A stretch of 64,000 nt of DNA from DASRDR01 sp035550795 (GCA_035550795.1 DASZOL010000012.1:1-64000); one strand, 5' to 3'. Counted from the stretch's first letter, positions 42,445 through 51,844 are shown. Notes: generated from the sequence alone by a model not told the origin. Program-made: numbers and translations.

Positions 42445-45006
42445 TCACGTCCACGCGGGCGTCAGCGCGCCCGCGGGGTCGCGCCAGTGGGGGATCCAGG
42501 CGAGGGTGCAGAGCCGCACCCGCACGTCGGCCTTCTTGGGCCGGATCGCCACGGCCTCGAGGCGCTCGGCCTCGCCCGTGGTCTCGAGGGTGCTCAGCTC
42601 GGCTTGGAGCTCGGCTTCGAGGACGGCCAGCGCCTGCTGCACGGCGCCCACCGTCTCCTGCGCGCGCGCGACGTCCTCGCGCTCCTTGAGCACACGCCCG
42701 GCCCCGCGCGCCGCCGTCGTCGCGCGCCCGATGCTGCCGACGCTCGCGACCTTGCGGCCGAGGACCGCGCTGAGGATGGTGGCGCCGATCGAGATCGCCA
42801 CCTGCATGCCCTGCTGGCTGACCTGCCCCTGCTCGCGGGCCTGCGCCTGCTGGGCCCGGCGGAGCCGCTCCTCGATCGCCGCGCGCTTCGGAGCGTACTT
42901 CTTGCGGAGGGCCTCCACGCGCTCGTCGCGCTCCGCCCGGGCCCCCTCGCGGACTCGCACGCGAAAGTCGCGCTCGCTCTCCCCGGGCCGGGAGAGCGTG
43001 CGCGAGCCGGGGTCGCGGAGGAGCTCGAGCCGACGCTGCCCGTAAAGCCAGGCGGCCAGGTCGCGGCTCCACTCGTCGTAGCTCTTGGGCTTGGCGGCGG
43101 CCGCCGGCAGCGCGCCCCAGTCCGCGGCCTCCGCGGGTGCCGTCTCGAGGTCGGCGGGGGCGACGTCGATGGGCGTCGCCGCCTCCCAGCTCACGGGCAC
43201 CGCGCCCTCCGCGATCTGCGTCGCGACGACCACCTCCTCGCTCTGGTCGACGCCTGCCTTCGCGTCCGTGAAGCGGACCGTGGCGGCGCCGAGCACCGCG
43301 GGCCGATAGACCAGGCTGGCGCCCGCGGGTGCCGGTCCGCGAACCGGGACGAAGTGCTGGGGGACGCCGGGCGGGAGAGCGGGTCGGGGTCCGCCCCCCA
43401 CCGGCGCCGCCGCGGACGCCGCCGCCGCGGCCACCCCGGGGTGGTGGCCGGCCGCGGGCGCGGCGGCCGACGCGGAGGTTGGCCGGCGCTCTGCCATGAG
43501 CTGCTTGATCTGGGTGCGGGTGAGCGGGCCCCGCAAGTAGGACATCGCCCAGCGGGTCTCGAAGACCTCGGGAGCGTCCTCGTGAACGTTGTTCAGGAGG
43601 AAGATCCGGTTCCCGAGCCCGCCGAGGATCTCCTCCATCGCTCCCCGGTCGAAGCGCTTGTCGCTGCCGGCGGCCGCGCCCTCGAGGCCGTCGAGGACGC
43701 GCGCCCGGTCCCGTTCCGTCTGGAGCCGACCGATGAGCCACGTCCCCGTGTTCGCGAGGCCCTTGTAGTCGAGGTCGACCGGATTCTGGGTCGCGAGCAC
43801 GACGCCCACGCCGAACGCCCGGGCCTGCTTGAGGAGGGTCAGGAGCGGAAGCTTCGACGGGGGGTTCGCGACGGGCGGGAAGTAGCCGAAGACCTCGTCC
43901 ATGTAGATCAGGGCGCGGAGGCTGGTCGTCCCCGACTGGGCGCGTACCCAACCGAGCGTCTCGTTGAGCAGCAGCGAGACGAAGAACATCCGCTCGGCGT
44001 CCGACAGGTGCGCGATCGAGAAGATCGTCGCGCGCGGCTTGCCCTCCGGCGTGTGGAGGAGCGCGCCCACGTCGAGCGGATCCCCCTCGAGCCACGCGTC
44101 GAAGCCCGGCGCGGCGAGAAGGTTGTTCAGCCGCGTCGCCAGCTCGAAGCGGTCCTTCGCGGGAAAGAAGGTGTCGAGGTCCAGGGTGCCCACCTTGGTG
44201 ACCGACGGATGCTGGATCTGCTGAATGAGCCCCGGCAGGTCGAGGGCCCGGCCGTCTCGCCACGCGATCTCGAAGAGGCGCGCGAGCAGGATGTGCTCGC
44301 GGCTCCGGAGGGGGTCCGCCTCGATCCCGAGGAGCCCGAGGAGGCTCGTGGCCGTGGTGCTGATCCGCTCGCGGAAGAGCTCGGCGTCGTCGCGCACGGC
44401 GACCGCCGGGGCCGCGAAGGACTTGACGATCGACACCGGAAGCCCCGCCGCGCTGCCGGGCGTGTACACGGCCACGTCGGCCGCGTCGCGGAGCCGACGG
44501 ATCCGCGCCCCGTCCTGCCCCCACGCCGCTAGTCCCTTCCGCCAGAGCTCGGCCTGCTGGGCGGCATAGGCGTCGACGGCGAGCCCCTTCCGGCGCGCGT
44601 CCTCCTCGTTGACCCACGGGGCGAAGTCCTCGGGGCGGAGCTCCGGGAAGGTCAGGCACAGGTTCGGGAGGTCGCCCTTCGGATCGATGAGGATCACGGG
44701 AATCCCGTCGAGCAGCGCCTCCTCGATCAGCGCCAGGCAGAGGCCCGTCTTGCCGCTGCCCGTCATGCCGATGCAGACGGCGTGGGTGACGAGATCCTTG
44801 GAGTCGTAGAGGAGGAGACCGGGGGCCGGCTGCTTGGCGGCGAGGTCGTACGGCCGCCCGAGGTAGAAGACGCCGAGCTTCTCGAAATCGGAGGCCGCCG
44901 CGGGAGTGACTGCGCCGGCGGCTGGCGTTGGCGGGCGCTCCGCGGCGGCGGGGCTCTGCGCTCCGCTTGACTTCGCCCGGACAGATCGACGCGGGCGGGG
45001 TGGCAT
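42445..45006 (-). CDS. HerA/FtsK-like P-loop ATPase with C-terminal coiled coil
   Basis: An 853-residue protein. A disordered Ala/Pro-rich front (1-40) precedes an ATPase domain with Walker A GMTGSGKTG (80-88), DPKGDLPNLCLTFPEL, Walker B ALIYMDEVFGYFP and sensor-like LATQNPVDLDYKGLAN and WLIGRL. This is the layout of HerA-type helicase-like ATPases. After a Pro/Ala linker the last 250 residues are highly charged and helical (RERDERVEALRKKYAPKRAA and similar), pointing to a coiled coil around a short glycine-rich hydrophobic segment (GATILSAVLGRK). DNA or protein translocation is likely. No NurA-like nuclease lies next to it. Confidence 0.82.
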   Translation of the reverse strand: MPPRPRRSVRAKSSGAQSPAAAERPPTPAAGAVTPAAASDFEKLGVFYLGRPYDLAAKQPAPGLLLYDSKDLVTHAVCIGMTGSGKTGLCLALIEEALLDGIPVILIDPKGDLPNLCLTFPELRPEDFAPWVNEEDARRKGLAVDAYAAQQAELWRKGLAAWGQDGARIRRLRDAADVAVYTPGSAAGLPVSIVKSFAAPAVAVRDDAELFRERISTTATSLLGLLGIEADPLRSREHILLARLFEIAWRDGRALDLPGLIQQIQHPSVTKVGTLDLDTFFPAKDRFELATRLNNLLAAPGFDAWLEGDPLDVGALLHTPEGKPRATIFSIAHLSDAERMFFVSLLLNETLGWVRAQSGTTSLRALIYMDEVFGYFPPVANPPSKLPLLTLLKQARAFGVGVVLATQNPVDLDYKGLANTGTWLIGRLQTERDRARVLDGLEGAAAGSDKRFDRGAMEEILGGLGNRIFLLNNVHEDAPEVFETRWAMSYLRGPLTRTQIKQLMAERRPTSASAAAPAAGHHPGVAAAAASAAAPVGGGPRPALPPGVPQHFVPVRGPAPAGASLVYRPAVLGAATVRFTDAKAGVDQSEEVVVATQIAEGAVPVSWEAATPIDVAPADLETAPAEAADWGALPAAAAKPKSYDEWSRDLAAWLYGQRRLELLRDPGSRTLSRPGESERDFRVRVREGARAERDERVEALRKKYAPKRAAIEERLRRAQQAQAREQGQVSQQGMQVAISIGATILSAVLGRKVASVGSIGRATTAARGAGRVLKEREDVARAQETVGAVQQALAVLEAELQAELSTLETTGEAERLEAVAIRPKKADVRVRLCTLAWIPHWRDPAGALTPAWT

Positions 45007-45100
45007 GGACGTCGATAAGCGTGGGTCGTCCCGCCGGCGCTTGTCAAGGCGTACCTGACGGGGCCTCGACCGGCCGGCGCTGCTGCTGCGCGCGAGGGGG

Positions 45101-45586
45101 TTAGCCGACGACGGAGGGCGCGCCCCAGTCCGGCCGTGCGCCGAGCCGCCCGCGGGGAACCGCCAGGACTGTGTGAAACGGCACCGGCCCACGCGCGGGG
45201 TGACCGGTTGCCTCCGTCCCCCACGCGCGCCCGACGTCCTCGAGGAGCGCGACGAGCGTCGCGTAGCCCGCCGGGTCGCGCACGAGGAGCCGATGAGCCG
45301 ACGTGACGAGCAGCCAGTACGCCGCGCCCGGCAGCCACCCGAGATCAGTGAGGCAGTCCTCGAGGGCATCCCACGTCCGCCCGAAGTACGCCGGGAACTC
45401 GAGGACACGGGCCATCTCGCCGAGGAGGGCGCGCTTCGTCCGGCAGCGCCGGCCATCGAGCGTCCGGACGACGACCCCGGGGGGCGGCACCGGGAGCGTC
45501 GCTGGCGCGCCGTCCCCGCACACCAGGAGATGGACCCAGGGCGGCGCGGGGGCGGCCAGCAGGTCGGCGAGGGACCGTGGGGTCAA
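45101..45586 (-). CDS. Barstar-family ribonuclease inhibitor
   Basis: A 161-residue protein with the barstar core: VRTLDGRRCRTKRALLGEMA, VLEFPAYFGRTWDALEDCLT, where the FG..WDAL helix and the Asp/Glu residues correspond to the surface that plugs the barnase active site. It has extra N- and C-terminal stretches compared with the 90-residue Bacillus barstar. It lies ten bases after the barnase-like gene, the order expected for an RNase and its intracellular inhibitor. Confidence 0.85.
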   Translation of the reverse strand: MTPRSLADLLAAPAPPWVHLLVCGDGAPATLPVPPPGVVVRTLDGRRCRTKRALLGEMARVLEFPAYFGRTWDALEDCLTDLGWLPGAAYWLLVTSAHRLLVRDPAGYATLVALLEDVGRAWGTEATGHPARGPVPFHTVLAVPRGRLGARPDWGAPSVVG

Positions 45587-45595
45587 GGGCCGCGC

Positions 45596-46063
45596 TCAGT
45601 TCAAGGGCACGAACGTGCGGTAGTGATCGCCGGTGTAGTAGGCCCGGCCGGTCGTCTGCTCGACGACGAGGCGCTCGGGGCCCCGGCTCTGGCCCGGGAC
45701 CCGGGGGTGTATGTCGTACTCCCGGTACCGGCCGCTCGGCAGGAGGCGCTCGCGGTTGTGAAACTCACGGCCGCCGACGTGGCCGGCCGGGGGCCCACCT
45801 CCGCGCGCCTCGATCGCGGCCAGCACCTCCCGGGCCCGCTCGAGGGCGACCGGGGCCGCGCGCCCGACCGCGGCGTCTGGCCGTTCCGGCGTCGGGGCGA
45901 CGGTCGTCGAGGGCGGCGCTCCGGCGGTCGCCCGGGTGCTGGAGCCCGGTCCGCCGGGTGGGGCGGTGCGGCCGGCCATCCGGCCCGGATCCTGCCGGAG
46001 CACGGCGGCGACCACGATCAGCGCGAGGACGATGGCGAGGAGGATCCAGACGGTCCGGCGCAT
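45596..46063 (-). CDS. Barnase-like secreted ribonuclease
   Basis: A 155-residue protein with an N-terminal membrane/signal helix (TVWILLAIVLALIVVAAVL), a disordered Pro/Thr linker and a C-terminal N1/T1-type (barnase) RNase domain. The catalytic triad is readable: Glu115 in RYREYDIHP, Arg131 in GPERLVV and His147 in GDHYRTFVPLN, matching barnase Glu73, Arg87 and His102. FHNRERLLP is the barnase FxNREGxLP motif. It should cleave RNA outside the cytoplasm or in competitors; the helix may leave it membrane-tethered. Confidence 0.87.
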   Translation of the reverse strand: MRRTVWILLAIVLALIVVAAVLRQDPGRMAGRTAPPGGPGSSTRATAGAPPSTTVAPTPERPDAAVGRAAPVALERAREVLAAIEARGGGPPAGHVGGREFHNRERLLPSGRYREYDIHPRVPGQSRGPERLVVEQTTGRAYYTGDHYRTFVPLN

Positions 46064-46166
46064 CGCGCGCCCATGATGGCACGAGAGCTCCCGCGCCTTG
46101 AGCGGGCTTCCACGCTTCAGGTATAGTGGGCGCGGTTTCTACCCCGCCGTCCGGTGGAGGATGACC

Positions 46167-47690
46167 ATGGCAGGATCGCTTGGGTTGGGCTGGCTTCGCG
46201 GAACGGCCGCGCTCCTGGCGGTCGGCTTCGGGCTCGGGATTCTTGGCCTTGCCAAGCCGTCCGTCGCCGTCGCGCAGGGTCCCGCGCTCGTGGTGCAGAT
46301 CACGGCGGAGCCGCCCGGGCTCGACCTCACGGCGACGCCGGCCTCGGCGACCGCGACCGTCGTCTTCTACAACATCCAGGAGGCCCTGGTAAAGGTCGAC
46401 GCCCAGGGCCGGCTGGTGCCCTGGCTCGCCGAGCGCTGGCACACGACCGACAACCTGAACTACACCTTTTTCCTCAGGAAGGGGGTCCGCTTCCACAACG
46501 GGCGGGAGCTGACCGCCGCCGACGTCAAGTTCGTCCTCGACCGCGCGCGGAATCCCGAGACCAAGCATCCCCACGCCCGCCAGTACGAGGACATCGTCAC
46601 CATCCACGTGCGAGACCCCCTCACCGTGACGATCGCGCTCAAGCGCACCAACGCGATGTTCATCTACAACCTCGCGCGCCAGGGCTCGGTGATCTACCCG
46701 CGGGAGGCCGTGGACCAGCAGAAGTCGCAGCCGGTCGGCACCGGTCCCTTCGCGCTCGAGCGCTGGGACCGCGGGGACCGCATCGTGCTCAAGCGCAATC
46801 CGGACTACCACGTCAGCGGGCTCCCGAAGCTCGACCGCGTCACCTTCCGCTTCATTCCGGACGCGAACGCCGCCCTGGCAGCGCTCCAGGCCGGAGACAT
46901 CGATGTGATGGCTTTCGGACTCGGGCCGGAGTCGGTCGAGCTGGTTCGCCGCGCTCCGAACCTCCAGCTGATCCAGGGCGAGACCACGAGCGACGTCATT
47001 CTCGCCCTGAACAACTCGAGGAAGCCCTACTCCGACGTCCGCGTCCGGCGCGCGATCACCCACGCCATCGACAAGCCGGAGGTCGTGAAGGGGGCGATGT
47101 TCGGGTTCGGGCGCGTGCTTGGATCCAACATCGACCCGCTCAATCCGTACTTCGTGGACATGGCCAAGGCAGTGCCCTACGACCCGGCGCGCGCCAAGCA
47201 GCTGCTGATGGAGGCGGGGTACCCCAGCGGCTTCGAGGCCGTGCTTAAGGTCCCGCCCCAGTACCCGTACACCGTGCGGACCGGCGAGGTGCTGGTCGCG
47301 CAGCTCGCGAAGGTCGGCGTCCGCGTCAAGCTCGAGCAGATCGAGTGGGGCCAGTGGCTCGATCGCGTGTACAAGAACGCCGACTACGACATGTCGATCA
47401 TCGGGCACGCCGAGGCCTGGGACGCCGGGAACTACGCCAACCCGAAGTACTACTACCGATACGAGAGCGCCCGCTTCCAGGAAGTCTTCGCGGAGTCCGA
47501 GCGGACGCTCGACGAGAAGAAGCGCCGCGAGCTCTACGTCCAGCTCCAGAAGATCATGGCCGACGAGGCGCCGGTGATCTGGCTCTACGCCTACCCGCGG
47601 CTGGTCGCCGCCAAGAAGGGGGTCCAGGGGATCTGGAAGGATCTCCCCACCCCCTCGCTGGACCTCTCGGAGGTGGGCTGGGCGAAGTAG
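46167..47690 (+). CDS. Peptide/nickel-type ABC transporter substrate-binding protein
   Basis: Periplasmic binding protein of family 5, 507 residues. A signal peptide (GTAALLAVGFGLGILGLA, ending AVA) is followed by the family motifs PWLAERWHTTDNLNYTFFLR, FHNGRELTAADVKFVLDRAR, VGTGPFALERW and RVRRAITHAIDKPEVV. I chose the second ATG (46167) because GGAGG lies eight bases upstream of it and only two from the ATG at 46161. Family members bind oligopeptides, nickel chelates or glycosides; the ligand is unknown. It heads an operon with two permeases. Confidence 0.9.
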   Translation: MAGSLGLGWLRGTAALLAVGFGLGILGLAKPSVAVAQGPALVVQITAEPPGLDLTATPASATATVVFYNIQEALVKVDAQGRLVPWLAERWHTTDNLNYTFFLRKGVRFHNGRELTAADVKFVLDRARNPETKHPHARQYEDIVTIHVRDPLTVTIALKRTNAMFIYNLARQGSVIYPREAVDQQKSQPVGTGPFALERWDRGDRIVLKRNPDYHVSGLPKLDRVTFRFIPDANAALAALQAGDIDVMAFGLGPESVELVRRAPNLQLIQGETTSDVILALNNSRKPYSDVRVRRAITHAIDKPEVVKGAMFGFGRVLGSNIDPLNPYFVDMAKAVPYDPARAKQLLMEAGYPSGFEAVLKVPPQYPYTVRTGEVLVAQLAKVGVRVKLEQIEWGQWLDRVYKNADYDMSIIGHAEAWDAGNYANPKYYYRYESARFQEVFAESERTLDEKKRRELYVQLQKIMADEAPVIWLYAYPRLVAAKKGVQGIWKDLPTPSLDLSEVGWAK

Positions 47691-47724
47691 CGCCGCCGCC
47701 GGCCGTGCGGCGGTCCGTCAGCGC

Positions 47725-47769
47725 CCGCCCCGGGGTCCGGCCCGGGGCGGTGCCGTCTCGGGGGACGGC
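47725..47769 (+). promoter_or_regulatory. Hairpins between binding-protein and permease genes
   Basis: CCGCCCCGG/CCGGGGCGG (47725-47733 with 47742-47750) is a perfect 9-bp stem, followed by GCCGTC/GACGGC (47752-47769). They fill the 94-base gap before the first permease. Such structures often protect or terminate the upstream message so that more binding protein than permease is made. No T tract follows. Confidence 0.5.
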
Positions 47770-47784
47770 GCCTCGGAGTCGGCG

Positions 47785-48729
47785 ATGCGACGGTTGATCC
47801 TGCGCCGGGCGGTGGCGTTCCTCGCCACGCTCTTCGTCGTCTCGCTGCTCGTGTTCACCGTCGTCCGCGTGCTGCCCGGGGACCCGGCGCTGCTCATCAT
47901 GGGCACGGAAGGCAGCCCCGAGGCGGCGGCGGCGCTCCGGCGGGCGATGGGGCTCGACCGGCCCATCCCGGTCCAGTACGTCGAGTGGCTCGGGGGCGTG
48001 CTGCGAGGGGACCTCGGGCGGTCCATCCAGTACGACGTGGGCGTCGGGCGGCTGATCCTGAGCCGGCTCGCCGTCACGCTGCCGCTCACCGTGCTCGCGG
48101 CCGTCTTCATGACGCTGGCCGCGGTCCCGCTCGGAGTCTACGCGGCGACCCGGAACGGTCGAGCCGGCGACTACGTCACGATGCTCCTCTCGCAGCTCGG
48201 CATCGCCGTCCCGTCGTTCTGGGCCGGTCTCCTCCTGATCCTCCTGTTCGCCGTCCGCCTTGGCTGGGTGCAGGCCGGGGGATTCGACGGATGGGCGGCC
48301 GGACTCTGGTCGGGCCTCCGGGCGCTGCTCCTGCCGGCCTTCGCGCTGGGCGTGGTGCAGGCCGCCATCCTCACGCGGACCACGCGGGCGGCGGTGCTCG
48401 AGGTCCTCCGGGCCGACTACGTGCGGACCGGGCGCGCCAAGGGCCTCAGCGAGCGGACCCTGACGTGGAAGCACGTCGTGCGGAACGCGCTCCTGACGAT
48501 CGTCACGATCCTGGGGCTTCAGCTCGGGCAGCTGCTCACCGGGAGCATCGTGCTGGAGAACGTCTTCTATCTTCCGGGGCTGGGCCGGCTCGCGCTCGGG
48601 GCGATCAGCGCCCGCGACTTGCCCGTCGTGCAGGGGGTGGTCCTGTTCGTCGCGGCCACGGTGGTCACGCTCAACTTCGTCGTGGACATCCTCTACGCGG
48701 TGCTCGACCCGCGGATCCGGTATGAGTAG
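47785..48729 (+). CDS. ABC transporter permease (DppB-like)
   Basis: Inner-membrane permease of 314 residues with six spans, beginning RRLILRRAVAFLATLFVVSL, the typical DppB/OppB front. The EAA region reads VLRADYVRTGRAKGLSERTL and then HVVRNALLTIVTILGLQLG, and the C-terminal DPRIRYE ending is characteristic. It overlaps the DppC-like gene by eight bases. Confidence 0.92.
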   Translation: MRRLILRRAVAFLATLFVVSLLVFTVVRVLPGDPALLIMGTEGSPEAAAALRRAMGLDRPIPVQYVEWLGGVLRGDLGRSIQYDVGVGRLILSRLAVTLPLTVLAAVFMTLAAVPLGVYAATRNGRAGDYVTMLLSQLGIAVPSFWAGLLLILLFAVRLGWVQAGGFDGWAAGLWSGLRALLLPAFALGVVQAAILTRTTRAAVLEVLRADYVRTGRAKGLSERTLTWKHVVRNALLTIVTILGLQLGQLLTGSIVLENVFYLPGLGRLALGAISARDLPVVQGVVLFVAATVVTLNFVVDILYAVLDPRIRYE

Positions 48730-49549
48730 GCGCTGGCGGCGGGCGCTCCGCCACCCCGCGTTCGTGGTGGGGCTGGTCCTGACCGCGGCGATCCTCGGGA
48801 CGGCGGTCTGCTCCCTCGTGTACACCCCGCGCGATCCCCTCCTGATGGAGTTCGCGGCCCGGCTGGAGCCGCCCACCGCCGCCCATCCGATGGGCACGGA
48901 CCAGTACGGCCGGGATCTCCTCTCTCGGGTCATGCGCGGGGCGATCGCGTCGCTGGCGGTCGGGGGCGTGGCGGTCGGCATCGGGATGGGCGTGGGCGTG
49001 ATCCTCGGCGCGGCCGGCGGCTGGCTCGGCGGCTGGCTGGACGAGGCGGCGATGCGGGTGACGGACGCGGTCTACGGCTTCCCGGCGGTCCTCTCGGCGC
49101 TCCTGGCCAGCGCCGTCTTTGGGCCGGGCGTGCTGATCAGCATGGTCGCGGTGGGCATCGCGTACGTGCCGGTCTTCGCGCGGCTCACCAGGGCAAGCGT
49201 CCTCTCGCTCCGGGCGCAGGAGTTCGTTACGGCGGCGCTGGCACTCGGCGCTCGGGACCGCATGATCCTCTGGCGGCACGTCCTGCCCAACACGGTGTCG
49301 CCCCTCATCGTGCAGGCCACGATCTCTTTTCCGCTGGCCATCCTGGCAGAGGCCGCGCTGTCGTACCTGGGGCTCGGGACCCAGCCCCCCAATCCGTCGT
49401 GGGGGTTGATGCTGCGGGAAGCCCAGAACTTCCTCCAGCTCTCCCCGTGGTACGCGATCTTTCCGGGGGCGGCGATCGCGCTCGCCGTCCTCGGCTTCAA
49501 CCTGCTGGGGGACGGCCTCCGGGACGTCCTGGACCCGCGCGCCGGCTGA
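48722..49549 (+). CDS. ABC transporter permease (DppC-like)
   Basis: Inner-membrane permease of 275 residues. The N-terminal helix and HPMGTDQYGRDLLSRVMRGA are the DppC/OppC hallmark, the EAA loop is EFVTAALALGARDRMILWRH, and the C-terminus is LGDGLRDVLDPR. It completes the membrane part of the importer. The two ATPase genes that normally follow are absent; the next genes point the other way. Confidence 0.92.
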   Translation: MSRRWRRALRHPAFVVGLVLTAAILGTAVCSLVYTPRDPLLMEFAARLEPPTAAHPMGTDQYGRDLLSRVMRGAIASLAVGGVAVGIGMGVGVILGAAGGWLGGWLDEAAMRVTDAVYGFPAVLSALLASAVFGPGVLISMVAVGIAYVPVFARLTRASVLSLRAQEFVTAALALGARDRMILWRHVLPNTVSPLIVQATISFPLAILAEAALSYLGLGTQPPNPSWGLMLREAQNFLQLSPWYAIFPGAAIALAVLGFNLLGDGLRDVLDPRAG

Positions 49550-49571
49550 CGCCTCGCCTCCCTCCGGCCCG

Positions 49572-50555
49572 TCAGCGGGGGGGCGGCGGCAGCCTCCCCT
49601 GCTGCAGGAGCGCAAGGTGCGCCTGGTGGACGGCCTGGATGCCCGCGGCGAGGTCCATCATGCGGGGCGCGCGGTCCGTCCACAGCAGGGACCGGAATCG
49701 CAGACGGCCCGGCTGCTGACGGGTGACGGGCTGGGGCACGCAGATGATCCGGGGGGCGCGCTTCGCGACCCGGGCGAAGATCCCGAGGACGCCCGCGATC
49801 GAGACGCTCTGCTCGGCCGCGAAGATCTTGACGAGCGCGGCCGGACGATCGGACCGCCGCAGGCGGTCCAGGCAGCGGAGGACGTAGCGCGCGGCGTCGT
49901 CGACGTGCAGGTAGTCCCGCAGCGTGTCGAGCGGGACGTAGACGTTGAGCGGACTCCGGTGAAGGAGGTTCTGCGAGAGCCGTGCGATCAGTCCCTGCGG
50001 GCGCGCCTGACCCGGGCCGTACAGGTTGGAGATCCGCGCGACGAGGCAGGAGACGCCCGCATCCTCGGCCCAGCGGAGGACGTCGCGCTCCTGGCCCAGC
50101 TTGGCCCGACCGTAGGCGGAGATTGGGAGACAGCGCGAGTGCTCGGTCAGGGGCAGGTCCGGGGAGTCGCCGTACACGCCCCCCGCCGAGCTGCTGAAGA
50201 AGAGCAGCCCCGGGGGCGCCGAGGGCCCGGAGCCGGCGAGCAGGGGCGACAGGGCGCGCAGGAGCAGCCGGAGGGCGTCCGTCTCCAGGCGCAGGGTCTC
50301 GGGGGGCGTTCCCACGCCTCCCGCCCCCGCGCACCAGAACAGCATCCACGGGATCCGGCGGCGGCGCACCTCCTCCCCGAAGGCATGTGCCGCATCGCCG
50401 AGCTCCTGCGCCAGGCGGGCGGGCTCGGCCCAGGGCAGTCGCGGCATCGGGGGCACCCAGCCGACGGCGCCGGGGATTTCCCGGGGGGCCATTCGCTCGA
50501 GGTGGGAGCCGAGGAACCCTCCCCGGCCCACGGTCCAGACCAGCGCCGCGGTCAT
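49572..50555 (-). CDS. NAD-dependent epimerase/dehydratase family protein
   Basis: Extended SDR of 327 residues. The dinucleotide loop is VGRGGFLGSHLERM. The catalytic set is Ser in FFSSSAGGVYGD and Tyr/Lys in ISAYGRAKLGQE, and RISNLYGPGQARPQGLI is the sugar-nucleotide region. It probably converts a nucleotide sugar for surface-glycan synthesis. The glycosyltransferase stop overlaps its ATG (ATGA), supporting a joint function. Confidence 0.87.
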   Translation of the reverse strand: MTAALVWTVGRGGFLGSHLERMAPREIPGAVGWVPPMPRLPWAEPARLAQELGDAAHAFGEEVRRRRIPWMLFWCAGAGGVGTPPETLRLETDALRLLLRALSPLLAGSGPSAPPGLLFFSSSAGGVYGDSPDLPLTEHSRCLPISAYGRAKLGQERDVLRWAEDAGVSCLVARISNLYGPGQARPQGLIARLSQNLLHRSPLNVYVPLDTLRDYLHVDDAARYVLRCLDRLRRSDRPAALVKIFAAEQSVSIAGVLGIFARVAKRAPRIICVPQPVTRQQPGRLRFRSLLWTDRAPRMMDLAAGIQAVHQAHLALLQQGRLPPPPR

Positions 50556-51565
50556 CGTGGCGCGGCGTCGCCGCGGCGCGGCCGGGAGACGGTGACGTAC
50601 AGCGGCCGCCCCATCGCCGTGGTCAGGGTCAGCGCGAGGTACTCGGCGATGATGCCCAGCGAGAAGAGGATCACCCCGGAGAAGAAGCAGATCACCACGA
50701 TGAGCGAGGTGTACCCCTGGACAGGGATCTGGTGTCTGAGGCGCGCCCAGACGATGACCGCGCTGAGACCCATGCCGAGCAGGATGGAGAGGCTCCCGAG
50801 GATCGAGATGATCCGGAGGGGCCTCGTGCCTGCGGTGAGGAGCAGCCGTCCGAAGTGCGCCACCAGCTTCCCCAGCGTGTAACCGGACGCCCGCCCGCGG
50901 TCGGGCCGGAGCGTGACGGGACACGTCGCGTCGCGCTCCACGATCCACGACAGGGCCACGTCCAGATAGACTCCGTGGCCGCAGTACGCGGCGAGCGTGC
51001 GGGCGATGTCGCCCCGCACCAGCCTGAAGCTGTTGAAGTGGGCCACCCCGGGATTGCCCACGACCACGGCGGAGAGGACCTTGGCGAGGGCGCTGAGCGT
51101 GTTCCGGAGCGGGCCGTGGGAGGGCTCGTTGAGCGGCCGCGCGTAGACCAGGGGGACGTTGCGGTCGAGCGCCGCGTCCAGGAGCCCCCCGAGCTCGGCC
51201 GGGTTCTGCTGGCCGTCCTCGTCAAGCGTGGCCACCCAGTCGGCGCTCGTGGCGGCCATCCCGGCGAGCGTCGCGGGGTGCTGCCCGAAGTTCCTCGAGA
51301 GCCAGACGAGGACCACGAACGGAAAGCGGGAGGCCAGCGATTCCATCACGTCGTGCGAGCGATCGATGGCCCCGTCGTTGACCAGGACGACCTCGGTCAC
51401 CTGGAACGGGCGGCCTCGCGGTGTTGGCTGCGGCTTCGTCAAGGGCTCGATCTCCGCCAGCAGGAGATCGAGCGTCCGTTCGCCCTGGTACACGGGGACG
51501 ACGACGGACAGGTGCTGGAGCTCAGGCGCGGCGGCGGGCTCGCTGCCGGGTGCGGCGGCGGACAT
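50552..51565 (-). CDS. Family-2 glycosyltransferase, membrane-anchored
   Basis: GT2 enzyme of 337 residues similar to dolichol/undecaprenyl-phosphate sugar transferases. The GT-A domain has SVVVPVYQGERTLDLLLAE, EVVLVNDGA, SRNFGQHPATLAGMAA and the acidic metal site TLDEDGQQNPAEL. Two C-terminal helices (SILGSLSILLGMGLSAVIV and VVICFFSGVILFSLGIIAEY) anchor it, as in DPMS/ArnC-like proteins. I chose the ATG at 51565; the 31 codons upstream are low-complexity Arg-rich text. Product: a polyprenyl-phosphate sugar or a glycan linkage. Confidence 0.88.
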   Translation of the reverse strand: MSAAAPGSEPAAAPELQHLSVVVPVYQGERTLDLLLAEIEPLTKPQPTPRGRPFQVTEVVLVNDGAIDRSHDVMESLASRFPFVVLVWLSRNFGQHPATLAGMAATSADWVATLDEDGQQNPAELGGLLDAALDRNVPLVYARPLNEPSHGPLRNTLSALAKVLSAVVVGNPGVAHFNSFRLVRGDIARTLAAYCGHGVYLDVALSWIVERDATCPVTLRPDRGRASGYTLGKLVAHFGRLLLTAGTRPLRIISILGSLSILLGMGLSAVIVWARLRHQIPVQGYTSLIVVICFFSGVILFSLGIIAEYLALTLTTAMGRPLYVTVSRPRRGDAAPR

Positions 51566-51844
51566 CGCTCCGGCGTCCCTCCTTCCGGACACGGGCCGGC
51601 CACGGGCGCGGCGTCTCGGGCCCGGTCGAAGAACAGCCCATTTCGTTTCGCGCGTCAAGTCCTGCCGATGCGAGCGCGCACGTCCGCCGCGCCGGACTCG
51701 ACGACGCGTCCGGACGGCGGTGTGAGAGCCCTGCGCGCCGCTCCGGGCGTCCCGTGAGAATGGGAGGCCTCGCGGTCGGTCAGGGCCGGATCGGGCCGGC
51801 GTCGCGGCACCGGAGCGTGCCGACTGCCGGGGCGCGGGCTCGGG

